Shown here: positions 45,946-57,582 of the stretch, piece after piece
Layout: each line of letters begins with the position of its first letter
Position numbering within the stretch: the first letter of the stretch is position 1
DNA from: Adiantum capillus-veneris
Taxonomy: Eukaryota > Streptophyta > Polypodiopsida > Polypodiales > Pteridaceae
Direction: 5' to 3'
Assembly: GCA_014529385.2 (NCBI GenBank)
Contig: CM043958.1
Coordinates: 155,347,293 to 155,411,292 of the forward strand
Length of the DNA: 64,000 nt
The notes under the pieces: generated by a model
What the model saw: the letters and a program-made list of their open reading frames with translations, nothing else
Told to the model about the DNA's origin: nothing
Database searches by the model: none
Translations under genes and position numbers: made by a program

Positions 45946-48712
45946 TGCGAGGGCCATGCCCGGGGACCACCGACTGTACCATCTCCAAATGGATACTCCG
46001 TGATCTCCAACATCCCTCCTGCTTGAGACCGACACCAAGATAGGACTCCTCCTGCTCTTTGATGCCAACTCAAGGGGGTGATAACATTCACTTTCTCTTA
46101 TATGGATCCCTTAGCCTCAAAGAAACTTTGGTTACTGATCAAACTTACCAATTGAAGTCATCAGACTAACTTGGAACTCAACCTTCTAAGGTCAACTGGT
46201 GGGAGTTCTCTAATTCACCCTTGGTTTAAGATCATTGACGCTTTTTTCCCGGTTATGACCGAGCACACCGTCAATGCGTTCCCCTAAGGTGAGTGTATTT
46301 ATAGTCTACGCGAATCCCTTGATCCCAAGTTTTTCTCCTGCTCCATAGATCGGAATCCCTTTCCCCTGCTCTTGAATTTACTTCTAGGAGAACATAAAAT
46401 TGGGTTCAACTTTCTGGCCAACAATTAACCCTCCCAAATCCTCCCACCCACGGAACTATTTGATAAATGCACCTTCACAAGGTAATACAATGATACTAGT
46501 AAACAATATTCCAATCATGTCGAACCAAGAATACATTTCAAGCATTTGAAAGCAGCATGCAAGCTGTTGCATACCCTTGCAAATGTGCATTTATCAGGTT
46601 GTTCCCACCTTTTTTCCTTTATAGAATAATATTACTTCCTTTTTCCTTCATATATTAGTAAAATTATCTAGTTATCTTTCAAGCAATCACATATACTTCT
46701 CCAGGAATATCCCTATCTTCGTCCCAGGACTCGGGTATCCTATCCCCTCCATCACGTGTGGAGGCGGCACCTTTACACAAATTCTAATTCTTATCTTTGT
46801 TTATCTTGTGGGGAAAAGGCTTCAAAGAGAATTTACTTTAGGTTTATTTTAAATCAATAATCCCGAGAAGAAGAGAGAAGGTCCGGGTGATGAGGACAAT
46901 TGTGGAATAGCCCATTTAGGTTCCTAGCCTTTCCAGGTTCCTTTTTACCAAACATTTGAAGAGTTCCTTAATTAAATCACATCCTTATCCCTTACCATGA
47001 TCCCTCCATGGATCCTTTTTCCTTCTTCCTTTTCCCGTCGGCATCAGGTCTACCCAGACTAGGCCGATTTCCAGATGCATCGGTCGGCCCCTATTACCCG
47101 GCCGGGACACACTCCCATTCAATCCAATTTCCAGGGCAATGAATGAACCCAAGCTCAAAACATAGACCAACGGTTATCAGTTCTAGCTGAAAAGGACCAT
47201 CCCTCGCTATATCCACGGGTAAGCACCTGCGCCGGCCTTTTTACAAACACGAAAACAAGTTTGCACATAAATCTCTATATTATGTTAGGGCTATCCACAT
47301 CAATCTTCTCGATAAAGTTTTTAATCTTAGTTTAAATTTAGATTAAGCTCTTTGAGTATAATCCCTTAATTTGTTTTTTTTTTTTAAATTTTTCTACTCA
47401 AACAAGACCTTAGAAATCAACAAATCTCTTGGAAATTTAAGGTTTTGTCTCAATGAAAGTTTTGAGTTAATCTCGACTTCGATGAATCCAATTTTGATCC
47501 CTTTTCATCATTTCCCATCCATGGGATATCTCCATGAAAGCGATGGGAGTTTTATGTTCAAAAAACACGGTCACAACATCCATGAAGCTATCCCCTTACT
47601 CCCCCCTTCGAATTTTCAAAAACAAACTTGAAAGTAGATAAACTTGAAATGAACAATGCATATGCTCTCTAAATGAGTTTTTCTTGGTGTGTCTATGCAT
47701 GGTACATACACAATTTTGAAATGCACCAACTTGCAATCTTGGACAATTAATTAGAAACTTCCTTTGAGTGCTTATGCAAGAGTGAAAACCTTCTATGCAT
47801 GGTAGGGTAAAAATTACGAAGTTCCTACGAGTGGACATGCTAGTGTATCGTAAAATATGCATGTAATAGTGTATGAATGATTAACAAATTCTTCTTTAAG
47901 AAGGGATTTAGGCATACCTTTACTACTGTGGAGAGAATTAATTATGTTGCTAAAAGAGGCTATGGTTTTGGAATTTAATGTGTATATAGTAGGGTCTTCT
48001 CCTTGCTTTGGAAGACTAATGGCAAAGTGTGTTGACGTAGCCGGTTCTTTTTCGCTTTCCTTTGCTTGAAAACCACGGATTTGGCTATGGGAATAAAGAG
48101 AGGTTAAGAAAATTCAAGCCATGGAAAGATTGTAGGTTAAGAGAGAGAAGGTGAAGAGTGTAATGATAATTTGGATTATGGTTATGGATTCTCTTGAGGA
48201 GAGAAGGGTGTGTAGGGGTGTGGGTGAAGGAGGATTAGCTTTGGCTTTCATAGCTCACTATCAAGCTTGCTCTTTCAAATTGTGAAGAGAAATGAAGTGT
48301 TTAATGAGTAGGGAAGGCCTCCTTATAAGCTTAATTTGATAAGTACCTTAACTTATCGTGATATGTTACTTTTTCATATCTTGATATCCTTTCTTCCTTT
48401 TCAAATCTTCTCCAACAAGATACTTATGCAATAAGGTACTGTTCCTACAAGTGGCTTATGCAAGAAGCTACTTTTCCAACAAGTGGCTTATGCAAGAAGC
48501 TACTTTCCCAACAAGTGGCTTATGCAACAAGCTACTTTTCAAGAAGTTACTTTTTCACCTCACCCTTATTCTTTCTTTGTTTTCTTATGCAAATTTTTTT
48601 TCTTAGGGGTGGCTAGGGTGCTTGACTATAGACCAAATTTACTCGATCATATTTGAAAAGTCGAGGGCTTAGATATGTCATCAAGAGTAAGGGCTAAGAG
48701 AAGGACCTTATG
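45946..48712 (-). repeat. Element 4 5' LTR
   Basis: Starts TGCGAGGGCC and ends near AGGACCTTATG. Partner of 38238-41051. TATA box at 46297-46305, minisatellite at ~48416-48546. Confidence 0.95.
46297..46305 (-). promoter_or_regulatory. TATA box, element 4 5' LTR
   Basis: CTATAAATA on the minus strand, the same as at 38577. Confidence 0.7.
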
Positions 48713-48717
48713 GAATG

Positions 48718-50644
48718 CATGCACTTTACAGGCACTACATTATGTCCAGGATATGAAGGTTGTTGACCCAACATGAGTTAAGGTCTTTCCATAGCCATTG
48801 GTGGTCTTTGAGCTAGTGCCATATTAGGCTGATATCTGTATGTGGGTTGTCCTTCTAGCCTCATAGGCACATACTGAACATTCCCATCATACTTTGGTTG
48901 ATAATACACTCATTGGTCTGATGGTTGGTCCATTTACCCTCGATTGCACACCATCTTTGCGGCTTAAATGGTTGTCCTTGTTGAGGTATCCCTTGCCCTG
49001 ATCCCTTCATAGGTGCTTTTTGCATGTTAGTCATCATTTCATTCATCCTTTTGAGCATGTCTTCTATGGCCGTAGTGGTACTGCAAAGTAGCAGCAATTC
49101 TCACTTGTGCTGGTTTGTTGGATGATGTTTTCTCACTTAGATTATTCTTAGGGATATCTTCTTCATTGAAAATATCACAATATATTGTCTCTTAAGTCGA
49201 TAACATCTGACACATACTCTTCTAGGGTCATATGTTTCTTGCTATACAATATAGCATGAAGTTCTTTGTTTAGCAGTCCCTTTAAAAACAATGATACTAA
49301 CCTTTCTTTTGCAGGTATTTCTAGTTCTGGGCATCTTGCAATGTATTGCTTCATTCTAGTTGCACAATCCCTAACAAACTCACCTTGTTTTTTTTGAAGC
49401 TATAGATTTGAGCTACAGTATTATGTTTGATCCCCGTTTTGGAACATGCATCTACAAATCCTTGAGCTAATGTATTCAAGTCCATGATTGACCTTGGTGG
49501 AATGTTTTGGAACCGTGTCACTTTTTTTCCTTCTAAAGTCATTCCAAATCCCTCAAACTGAGTATGAAAATCAAATATGCGTTTTGCTCTTAGCACTTGC
49601 TTAGAGATTGCTAAGTGGTCGTATGGATCCCTAGATCCACTGTATTTTTTGACCCATTTTTGAAAATTAGCTGGTTTGACACGTCTATTTGGTTCAACTC
49701 CCGGTTTCCTGGCAGTTGTCCTATCCCTAGTCCTTCAAACCAGTCTGTTGGAAATCGTGACTCATGTAGCCTTGGACTGGCTTTAGTGTCATCCGATTTT
49801 CTTTGTGATGAGGTAGTTTTGGGTTTTCTAACATTGCTCTCAAAAGATCTCTCGCAAAGTTCTTCTCTTGGAATATTTTTTGGTCCTTCACCCAATATCC
49901 AATCTCTTATGGAGTACCCTTGGTATTGGGTTTGTTCTACCTCCTCAATTCATCATAACAAATTTATTGTTATAACAATCCCTAAATAGGTAGGTTGGTA
50001 GATCTGCTTTTGAAGATATAGATGATCTTCATGGGTGTCAACTGTCCTGATTTTGCATGAGATGTCCATAGAAGATCTTTGACATTTCTATCCTTCCAAC
50101 AATAAACTCCGATCCTAGGATTATCCGTGCTAAGCCGTTTCAAAGGCTTCAAATCGACTTGATCGTATCCTTCAAATTCTAAAGTTGGTGGTCCTTCTTT
50201 TGCTGCTATATCTGGAATTACGGTATTTACTTCTAACCCCCATTTGTCTATCACATTAGGGTTTTAACTTGTAAATACTGAGTTCCTTTTTTATCCATAT
50301 ACATTTCTCTTTGTTTGTTTGCCTTGATTTTCTCTTCAAACTCTATGTCATGGTCATCAATGTGAATAGCATACTCTTCATTAGGATCTAGGTAAACTTG
50401 AGCTCCATGGCCATTAGTCTTATAAAAGGCGAGTATGTGCTTATACCACACTGTCGTTCCAGTTCCCTGAATGAGTCAAATAGGAAGATATTTTAGATGT
50501 TGATTCTGAAAAAGTGTTTGAGACTTCTTCAAAGATAGTGTCCAAGTGATCGCCTTGATTCACACTCTCTTCTGTGGATACGCTACTAGAGGTCTCTCCA
50601 AATATGCCTTGGTTTGCTAGTATACGACCAGATTTAAGGTTCAT
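48718..50644 (-). pseudogene. gag: gag N-terminal and core part, element 3
   Basis: Pieces at 50644-50441, 50451-50251, 50254-49982, 49895-49611, 49596-49351 and 49097-48861 in changing frames. The Gag core reads QGEFVRDCATRMKQYIARCPE and ERLVSLFLKGLLNKELHAIL around 49390-49270, the Retrotrans_gag fold. Then comes WCAIEGKWTNHQTNECIIN, matching WCEIERKWMNHTGEECYYN of element 2, and near 48760 LMLGQQPSYPG, matching LFLGQQPPLPG. The section is cut at 48717 by element 4 and resumes at 38237. Confidence 0.85.
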
Positions 50645-52616
50645 ATAGACTTGTGAAGTCCTAGATAGAGTATTTACCGTTGGATTGATTTGTTATCAGT
50701 TTCTTCCACTTGACTTGATTGCAACTCTTGTCAAGCTTTCAATTCCTTGTCTGTAACCTGATTCCTGTATTAGTTTTAATCAACTTAGCTTATTCTTTCA
50801 CAAAGAGTGTGCAATTTTTGCTCACTATTGTGATTGATCTATGTGTATCACTTCAACTTGAGCTAAGTGAGTCAGCAATTGAGACTTTTAGATTCTGCTT
50901 TTGCAAAAAGCCAAAGGACTAATCTGCAAACTGGAAACTGAGTGAACATGTACTAATTTGGATCCAATTGAAACCAAAATTGACCGATGGCCTTGTATTA
51001 TGTTGGTCTAACACTGTACAAGTTCAAAAGTCCGAATTCTGTCTCTATGTATCAGAAGTAAATAATCGCGATTATTTTCTTTTCTCAAATTTTTACACTT
51101 TGTGGCTTGATTTTCCAAGTATTCAACTTGTTAAGGTCTCTGGACAAGCTTCACTAAGTTTGAACAAAATTTGTCCAAGTTATCAACTGTTTCTTGTCCG
51201 CAGACTCAGTTTTTGAGAATCTGGCTTAAGTCTCACTTTTGTGATCCAAATTTCACCAAATTTGATTTGTGTGGTCTACTTGATATGCTTGACCTTGTGG
51301 TATACTCAAATGTGCAAAAATGTCCAATTTTGTAGCAGATGTAAAAAATCACAATTATTTACTTCTGATATTTTTATGCAATTTTTTGCCACAATGTTGA
51401 CACAGAATGGTTAAGCAGCTCAACTTAAGCTCCCTAGCCAAGTTTCATCAAGTTTGGATAATCCTTATTCAATTGGTCAATAGTTTTGTGTCTGTAGACT
51501 GACTTTACAAATTTGGCCACAATTTTCACTCCAATGATCCAAATCTCACCAAATTTGATTTGTGGGCTTAATATAACATGCTAAAACTAGTGGTATGATG
51601 GGTTGGTCAAGAAAGTTGAAAAATGGGACTAAACTAAATAATCGCGATTATTTATTTTTGGTAAATTTTTGCATCTTTTTGGTCAATTGAGCATGTACAC
51701 ATTTTTAACACATCAATGTAAGCCTATGAGTCAAGTTTCACTGAGTTTGAACAAGATTTTCCCAATTTACACTCAAGTCGTCGTCAGTCATTACATATTT
51801 CATATTTTACCAAGGTTTTGGTGAGTTTGGTGATCCAAATTCTATGGGCCTTTACAAAAGATGTTTGTACACATGCATAGAGTCTCTGATATCAACATTG
51901 GTCACTTTTGAGATGAAAGTAAATAATCACGATTATTTACTTTTGGCCCAAAATGAGCACTTTTTTCAACTTTTTTAGTAGACAGTCTTTTTATGATCTA
52001 TTTTAAGCCTCTGAGTCAAGTCAAAACTTAATTTGGCCTAAAATGTCAAGAAAAAGTAAATAATTTTTGCAAACTCTTGAAATTTTAAGTCAAATGCGTC
52101 CTTAAGCTTATCCACCACTGGCTCATACAAGTTTTAAAGCATACTCTCCAATCGGATTCAATGGTGGACAGTCTTCTGGTGCTATTTCTAGCCGGAGACC
52201 TGAAATTATGCAACTTCACACAAACAACTCGCAATTGATTCTTTTGGATAGAGCAATGTTATGAGATCCCACCTTGGATTCTACTTACCCTACTCCTAAA
52301 TTCTACTGCAATGGGGTTGTGGAAAGTGTCCACAAACACTCATTTTCTTGTTTTTAATGTTTTCTAAGCCTTGATCTTAAGACTTGTCTTGTCCATCAAT
52401 CATTCTCAAAATCCTGATCTAATTCTACAATCCTACAATCCTAAAAGGTACTTAGCAAGTACAACTTACTTCCAAGCTACCTCTACACAACAAAAGATGA
52501 TAATCTTAAGCTTTGAGATTTAAAAAAAGAAAGTTTTGACTCTAGGTGACCCTAGAAGAAGTTAAAGGATAACTTCACAAGACGTGCATGTTTTTCCCTG
52601 GTTTAGGTCTCTTTGA
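50645..52616. repeat. Leader of element 3 with spaced 18-bp palindromes
   Basis: AAATAATCGCGATTATTT is perfect at 51060-51077 and 51636-51653; it has one change at 51921-51938 and more at 51343-51360. Spacing is 283, 293 and 285 bp. A half-copy (AGTAAATAATTTTT) is at ~52055 and a related GTCGCGATTATTA lies inside the LTR at 52972-52984. Between them, sentences such as CCAAATTTCACCAAATTTGA and GTGGTAT recur loosely. Otherwise non-coding. Confidence 0.93.
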
Positions 52617-52634
52617 TCCCTAGCAGCGGCGCCA
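52617..52634 (-). other. Primer binding site, tRNA-Asp-like, element 3
   Basis: The + strand reads TCCCTAGCAGCGGCGCCA; plant tRNA-Asp ends TCCCCGGCAACGGCGCCA (3 differences). Two bases separate it from the LTR. The primer could be another tRNA with a GGCGCCA end. Confidence 0.75.
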
Positions 52635-52636
52635 CA

Positions 52637-53470
52637 TGTGGGACGGGTGTCTAATCTCACTCCTATCTTATTGTAGAGATAGTGAGAACCACAAATATAA
52701 TTGTCAAACCATGGGACAAAGCTATCTCGACTAGTGTATAGAGGCTACAAGAGGTTGTCAATCTCTTGGAAAACAATAAACAACTCGCATCTAACTCAAA
52801 CCCTACACTCAAATGATAGAAATCACCAAAAGCTAGTTGCTAATCGGCAAACAAATCACAACCGTTATAGTATCAAACGACATCCAAACATTACAAAACT
52901 TCTAGGACATGTTTATAAGACCTAAGAACACATGCTTATGGTCTCAATCTCACTTTAGGTCAAGTGTAAAAGTCGCGATTATTAACATCATTGATTTTTT
53001 GACCTAGTTTTTTTTGAACCAGAATGCATATAAATGCTTAGCAATGATGCCCCAATACCCCACCTATACTTATTTTATGATTTTGAAGCTTAAATTCCTA
53101 CTTATTATGAAATTAGGTTGTGGGTCGATGATGCCAAAAGCTACGGATTACCATGAAATGCTTACGTCAATGCGTAGAGATCTTACCTGTGGTGGCTGCA
53201 ATGCAACAGACGGCACTGCAATGTGACAACCGAGAAGGGAGTAGGAAGCACTAGAAGGAGAAAAGTGAGAGCCGTTAGCTCACGTTGTGTTTCTATTATC
53301 CAAAACTTGTAAAATACTTACACAAATTGGCTTTTATACCTTAGCCAAGATTATTGTGGTCAAAACTAATGATCTAGGAGCTCTAACTAAAGATAGGTTG
53401 GTACAATCTAAAAGCTTGTAGCCTCAACTTATATTTTACACTGTTTACTTGGAAAGTAGGAGTTACAACA
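52637..53470 (-). repeat. Element 3 5' LTR (single copy in window)
   Basis: Bounded by TGTGGGACGG next to the primer site and by ...GTTACAACA. Both ends resemble element 2's LTR ends (TGTTGGACGG and GTCAACA). The outer end is inferred, because no second copy is present to align. A minus-strand TATAAAAG lies at 53331-53338. Confidence 0.75.
53331..53338 (-). promoter_or_regulatory. TATA box, element 3 5' LTR
   Basis: TATAAAAG on the minus strand, ~132 bp from the inferred LTR start, a usual U3 position. Confidence 0.55.
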
Positions 53471-53537
53471 TTCTCGATTTGTCAACATAATAAGTATTTT
53501 TATAATAAAAGCTCCACAAAATGTTGTCCAAGTTAGC

Positions 53538-54431
53538 TTGCTGCTAACAGAGCATGTCGTTATGCATGACATGGAGAAAGCATTTGGTCTACACATGGAT
53601 GAGTGCTTGAGCATGCTATGCACCAGTGCCCAATTTTCCTTAGATAGTGCGACAAATTCCCTTGAAAGCAAGATTTTTCCACTTGGGGACTCTCTTATTG
53701 ATACTATTGCAATTGTGTGTGCAGAGGTCCTGATAGCAGAGCAGTTGCACATGGCTGAGGAAAAATTCCAAGCCACACAAGCCAAGGTTGTGGCTGCTAG
53801 GATGCCTACTCCACTTCAGAACCCCCCCTCTAATGATCCAAAGCTCATAGATGCGATGAGATCAAGCGTCAACTTGGGTGGAAAGGGCAATAGGGAGGAG
53901 GAGGACAAGGAGCAAGAGGTAAACTCTATCCTAATTTCCATGTTGTTTTTTTTTCCCTTCATTGTATTTTCTTACCCTTGACTGGTTTATGCGAGGACAT
54001 CCTGGAGGTTGATGAGATGGTTTATGAGAGAGGATATCCTGGAGGTTGATGAGTTTCATGAGGTGGCGGATGGCCTTTGTACCTCACTCTTCCCTTGCAC
54101 ATTACATAAGACAACTCCCCCCTGGCGATGTTGCCATTGTACATAATGATTTACTCCCCAAGGCCATTTCATGACACGGTCGTTGAAAGCTCTGAGCAAG
54201 GTTTTGTGTTTGTGCACCATTTCTCAAACTACACAGCGTAGATCCCTTGTATGCACAACATTTGGCACTGGATTTCATGGAAAAGTGCTTACCCAGATAG
54301 GGATACACGCTTCCGTTAGCTCAATTGACCCTCAAGCGATAGTGCACTCCCTCTTGGCAAGGGAGTTGCCTTACGTGCAAGAGAGATGCCAAGAAATGGC
54401 AAAGAAATTTATGAGCTCCTCACATGTATGA
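53538..54431 (+). pseudogene. Unknown gene fragments, possibly two exons
   Basis: 53538-53981 opens with a non-ATG codon; the first ~130 residues are of normal composition and partly helical (LMAEEKFQATQAKV-like), then GGKGNREEEDKEQE at 53880-53920 followed by GTAAAC, a possible splice donor, after which the frame becomes hydrophobic. A second open piece at 54171-54431 ends ARELPYVQERCQEMAKKF. Not recognised. They lie just outside element 3's LTR and may belong with the transposase-like and histone-like genes to the right, or be an older host gene. Confidence 0.35.
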
Positions 54432-54589
54432 TGTAAATTCAACTTTTCAAAAGTACTAAAATATATTTTGAATTGCCTCTCTATCTTGTACATTCTTTTC
54501 AATGTGATCTCTCAATCTTGTAAATTAGTAAAATTGGTGATGTGTTTTAATAAGCGGTGACCTTTTTGCTTAAAGCAACAATTAAACAT
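54432..54589. other. AT-rich spacer
   Basis: Nothing recognised. Confidence 0.5.
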
Positions 54590-55250
54590 AAGTGGGATGC
54601 ACATGATCACTTCCTTCAACTTAGCTTAATACAAAGGAGAAACATTTTGGGGATAGTATAAAAATCATTTGAATAAAAAGAAGTGGAATAATTTATACTG
54701 TCATGTTTCATAAACATCTGCTTTCAATAAATATTAACATTTTTTGGTATCCTAGAGCGCATACAAGGCCAAAAAATGCCAAAAAGGGGTGGCTACAAGG
54801 GCGCGTAGATGGACCAGACAGGGGTCCTGGATGACCCATCTACGTGCCCTTGTGGCCACCCCCTTTTTGGCCTTTTTTGCACTCTAGGACCCTAAAAATG
54901 GTGAGATAAAGCTTAAATGATCACTCCCTTCAACTTAATACATTAAGAAACCAAAAAAGGCAAATCATTTTGGGGACAATATAAAAATCATATGAGTGAA
55001 AAGAAGTGGAATTTATATTGTCATGTTGCATAAACATCTGCTTTCACTAAATATAACATTTTTTTGTATCCTAGAGGGCATACAAGGCCAGATAAGGTAA
55101 AAAAGGGGGTGGCCACAAGGGTGCACAGATGGGCTAAACAGGGCTTCTGTTTGGCCCATCTGCGCGCCCTTGTGGCCACCCCCTTTTTGGCCTTATCCGG
55201 CCTTGTATGACCTCTAGGATACCAAAAAATGTTGATATTTGGTTTAAATT
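54590..55250. repeat. Two tandem ~320-bp units, each ending in a long hairpin
   Basis: Unit 1 spans ~54590-54900 and unit 2 ~54901-55235; they align along their length. Each contains a fold-back of ~150-180 bp: arms at 54737-54820/54820-54890 and 55055-55140/55140-55233. Arm words include AACATTTTTTGGTATCCTAG and GGTGGCCACAAGGGYGC and their reverse complements. In unit 2 the outer 22 bases are a nearly perfect inverted repeat. The size and structure fit fold-back MITEs. A partial third flank continues to ~55420. Confidence 0.9.
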
Positions 55251-55416
55251 CAACTGTTCATGCACAAAATCATTAAACTTAAAACACATGAAGAAGCAAA
55301 AAAGGAAAATGAATTACGAGACAGTAGCCACAAAATTCTCAATCATTTTGTCATTGCAAAGTCATCTGAGTACAAAAAGAAGGGTGTGCAATACAAAAAG
55401 GGAGGTGTAACTGTGG

Positions 55417-55941
55417 CTAATGCTCAAAGTCCCGCCACAATCGGCATGCAAGCTGCATGTCCTTTGGTTGTATTGCAACTTCTTGCATGTATGGCACATA
55501 GGTTGGTAACTTCCAACACCGAGATGATGTGGGGCTCTCCAGCTTCTTGAATAGCCTCCAGCATCATTGCTTGAATTCTATATTGATTGCCATAGCTTTG
55601 GAGCACTTCCTTCACCATGCAAGCAAAGGGGGATCGTTGAATTAGAAGCTCGGTAGTCTTCTAGTAGAGCCAGATTTTTGCAAATGCCCTTGCTATTTTA
55701 TGATGCCACTGAGGTTGTCTAGGGAGCACTTGCATGTTTGTTGGTGGGTGGTGTTTGGACTTCTTGAAAAACTTAGATTTGCACCTATTTACATGATTTG
55801 GCACAGGATCTGCCACCTCTTCTAAGTCATCCTCTCCCCTTGCCTCCCAATCTTGTGCTGTGGGAAGCTCCTTCGCCACGGGGTAGTGTCTTCCTCCCCA
55901 CTGGCACCCGGTGTGTGCGCAGCATCTGAGCTATCTGCCAT
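55417..55941 (-). pseudogene. Divergent histone H3-like gene with long N-terminal tail
   Basis: The minus strand reads KTTELLIQRSPF, VKEVLQSYGNQYRIQ, LEAIQEAGEPHIISVLE, TNLCAIHAR and, after one extra base, VAIQPKDMQLACRLWRDFEH and a TAG. These align block by block with the histone fold of H3 (KSTELLIRKLPF, REIAQDFKTDLRFQ, LQEAxEAYLVxLFE, TNLCAIHAKR, VTIMPKDIQLARRIRG). A TAG at 55661 sits where H3 has Gln, and a frame change near 55880 splits an acidic N-terminal extension of ~80 residues starting at ATG 55941. Loop 1 has no insertion, so it is not a typical CENH3. The sequence is far from canonical H3, which suggests a specialised or captured variant. Confidence 0.82.
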
Positions 55942-57582
55942 GGTGCCTATGTCTCTGAGTCAATATCTATATGGACCACCCAAGCTCTGGATGGTCCTCC
56001 TTGCGATTGGTGGTGCGGTGGCTCCTCCCTCTTAGACTCTGATGTTTGATGGCCCTCCTCTTCTTGCCAACGCTCAGTGCGTTGCTTCACTCTATGTCGA
56101 GATGTTTGTTATTGTGCACATGAAGAATCATCTGTCCTCAATGACTCTTGGGCCTGACTACCATGCCCACTGCTTGAAGAGTGCCTAGAACGGCCAAGAG
56201 TTCACGCCCGTTTTCTTGTGCCTTTAAGCCACGCCGGCTTCTCACATCCTTGGAGGGTGTTTTTGTTGGTAGGCGGATGCTCTTTCTCATAAAAACTAAT
56301 ATCTAATTCTCCCAAATGATTTTCTCATGTTAACTGATTATTTAATATGGGGAGGTACTAGGGGAGTAAAAGCTAGAATATTGGTAAGGCTGCCAGACTG
56401 CCGGTCTCAGCAGGGATCCAAAGGAGGGAAAAATAGGGATCCAAAGGGGGACAATCTGCAAAAGAGAAATGTGCATCAATAGAGCTTAAAAGACCTAAGG
56501 CTCAGCTCCATTAAGACTTCCATAGGCTAAGATTCCAAAAAATTATTAAAAAGTCTATTGGCCAAAAAAGAGTGAGTAGAATAGGGATTTTTCATCCTTA
56601 AAGAATGCCTGCTTTATACAATTAATGGGGATACAATTGAGAGTTGTGGTCTTAATAATGGAGTCCTACGGGGCTTGCCTTTATTGAGCTATTAGAAGCT
56701 TGACAGGAACCGGTGTTGTCTTAGCTCTGTGAAACCCTCTCTTCTATTCCTTGCAATTAATAATATTCAAGCCACAAGTATAGATGCATGAGTGCTTATC
56801 TTTGAAGGTAAAGAGGAGTAGCAACTAGGTCTTGAAGTGCCAAAGTACAAGTAAAAAATTTACATCTAAAATTTTCTAGTATGGATGACAAGGAAAAAGA
56901 GATTGAAATGAATGTTGATAGCTTTGATTTTGCTAATGAAAGAGCAACTAATGATGACCCTATGCTTGTAAACTATCTTGTTTCTAGGCTTCAACAAGCC
57001 CTGGTCCCTCCAAGGTGAAGTGCTATAGCAATTGCGCATCCATGGTATTCTCCAAACTCCCCACCAAGAAGAGAGAGTACCTAGGAAAGCTCTTGGTGAG
57101 ACTTCCAAAAGAGGACTCTCTCCAATAAGGGAAGAAGAAAAGGATCTGTACAAAGGGCTTAAAAACTTACTACTCGATAAGGCATCTCCCTCTCAAACAT
57201 TAGGAGAAAGTTGGACTCACTTTTGGGCCCTGTCAGAAGTGCCACGTCGGCTTAGAGAGAGAAAATGAAAATGTTAAATTGTGAATTTTATGTGATACTT
57301 TTCTGCGTAACAAAAAGCCAAAATGACATTCTTTGGTAGGTAGCCGCCGTCTTTATCATTCTTATCCTTCGTTCTCTTGTCAGGAATACAACTAACCGTA
57401 TGACTAATGATTTGAAATGCCAACTTACAAGCGTTCCCTCCAGAAACATAAGCCACACGAACTCTATCAACTCTAAACTTGAGAATATGGCCTTCCCTCC
57501 CAAAACCTGAGATATTTCTCCGTCTTCTTATTTATCAACTCTAGGAATAGAGAACACATCTTTTCCTGATGAAAACACTAAT
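55942..57582. other. Unassigned region
   Basis: No recognised gene. Short + frames at 56882-57017 (MDDKEKEIEMNVDSFDFANE) and 57032-57268 (LSPIREEEKDLYKGLKN) are hydrophilic and could be exons of a decayed retroelement ORF. 55950-56270 is probably the upstream flank of the histone-like gene. Confidence 0.4.

Larger units (their letters stand above)
38238..48712 (-). mobile_element. Element 4: chromodomain Ty3/gypsy element inserted in element 3 gag
   Basis: Two direct repeats of 2814 and 2767 bp flank 4.9 kb of internal sequence. A tRNA-iMet primer site beside the right LTR and a purine tract beside the left fix the minus orientation. The internal part encodes protease remnant, RT, RNase H, integrase and chromodomain, but no recognisable gag. 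AAATG (38233-38237) and GAATG (48713-48717) are a probable target duplication with one change. The LTR outer ends are mutated from TG/CA on the polypurine side. Confidence 0.93.

Noticed and set aside
55417-55941. Centromeric CENH3
   Set aside because: Loop 1 lacks the insertion usual in CENH3 and the gene is broken by a stop and two frame changes; a general H3-like call is safer.
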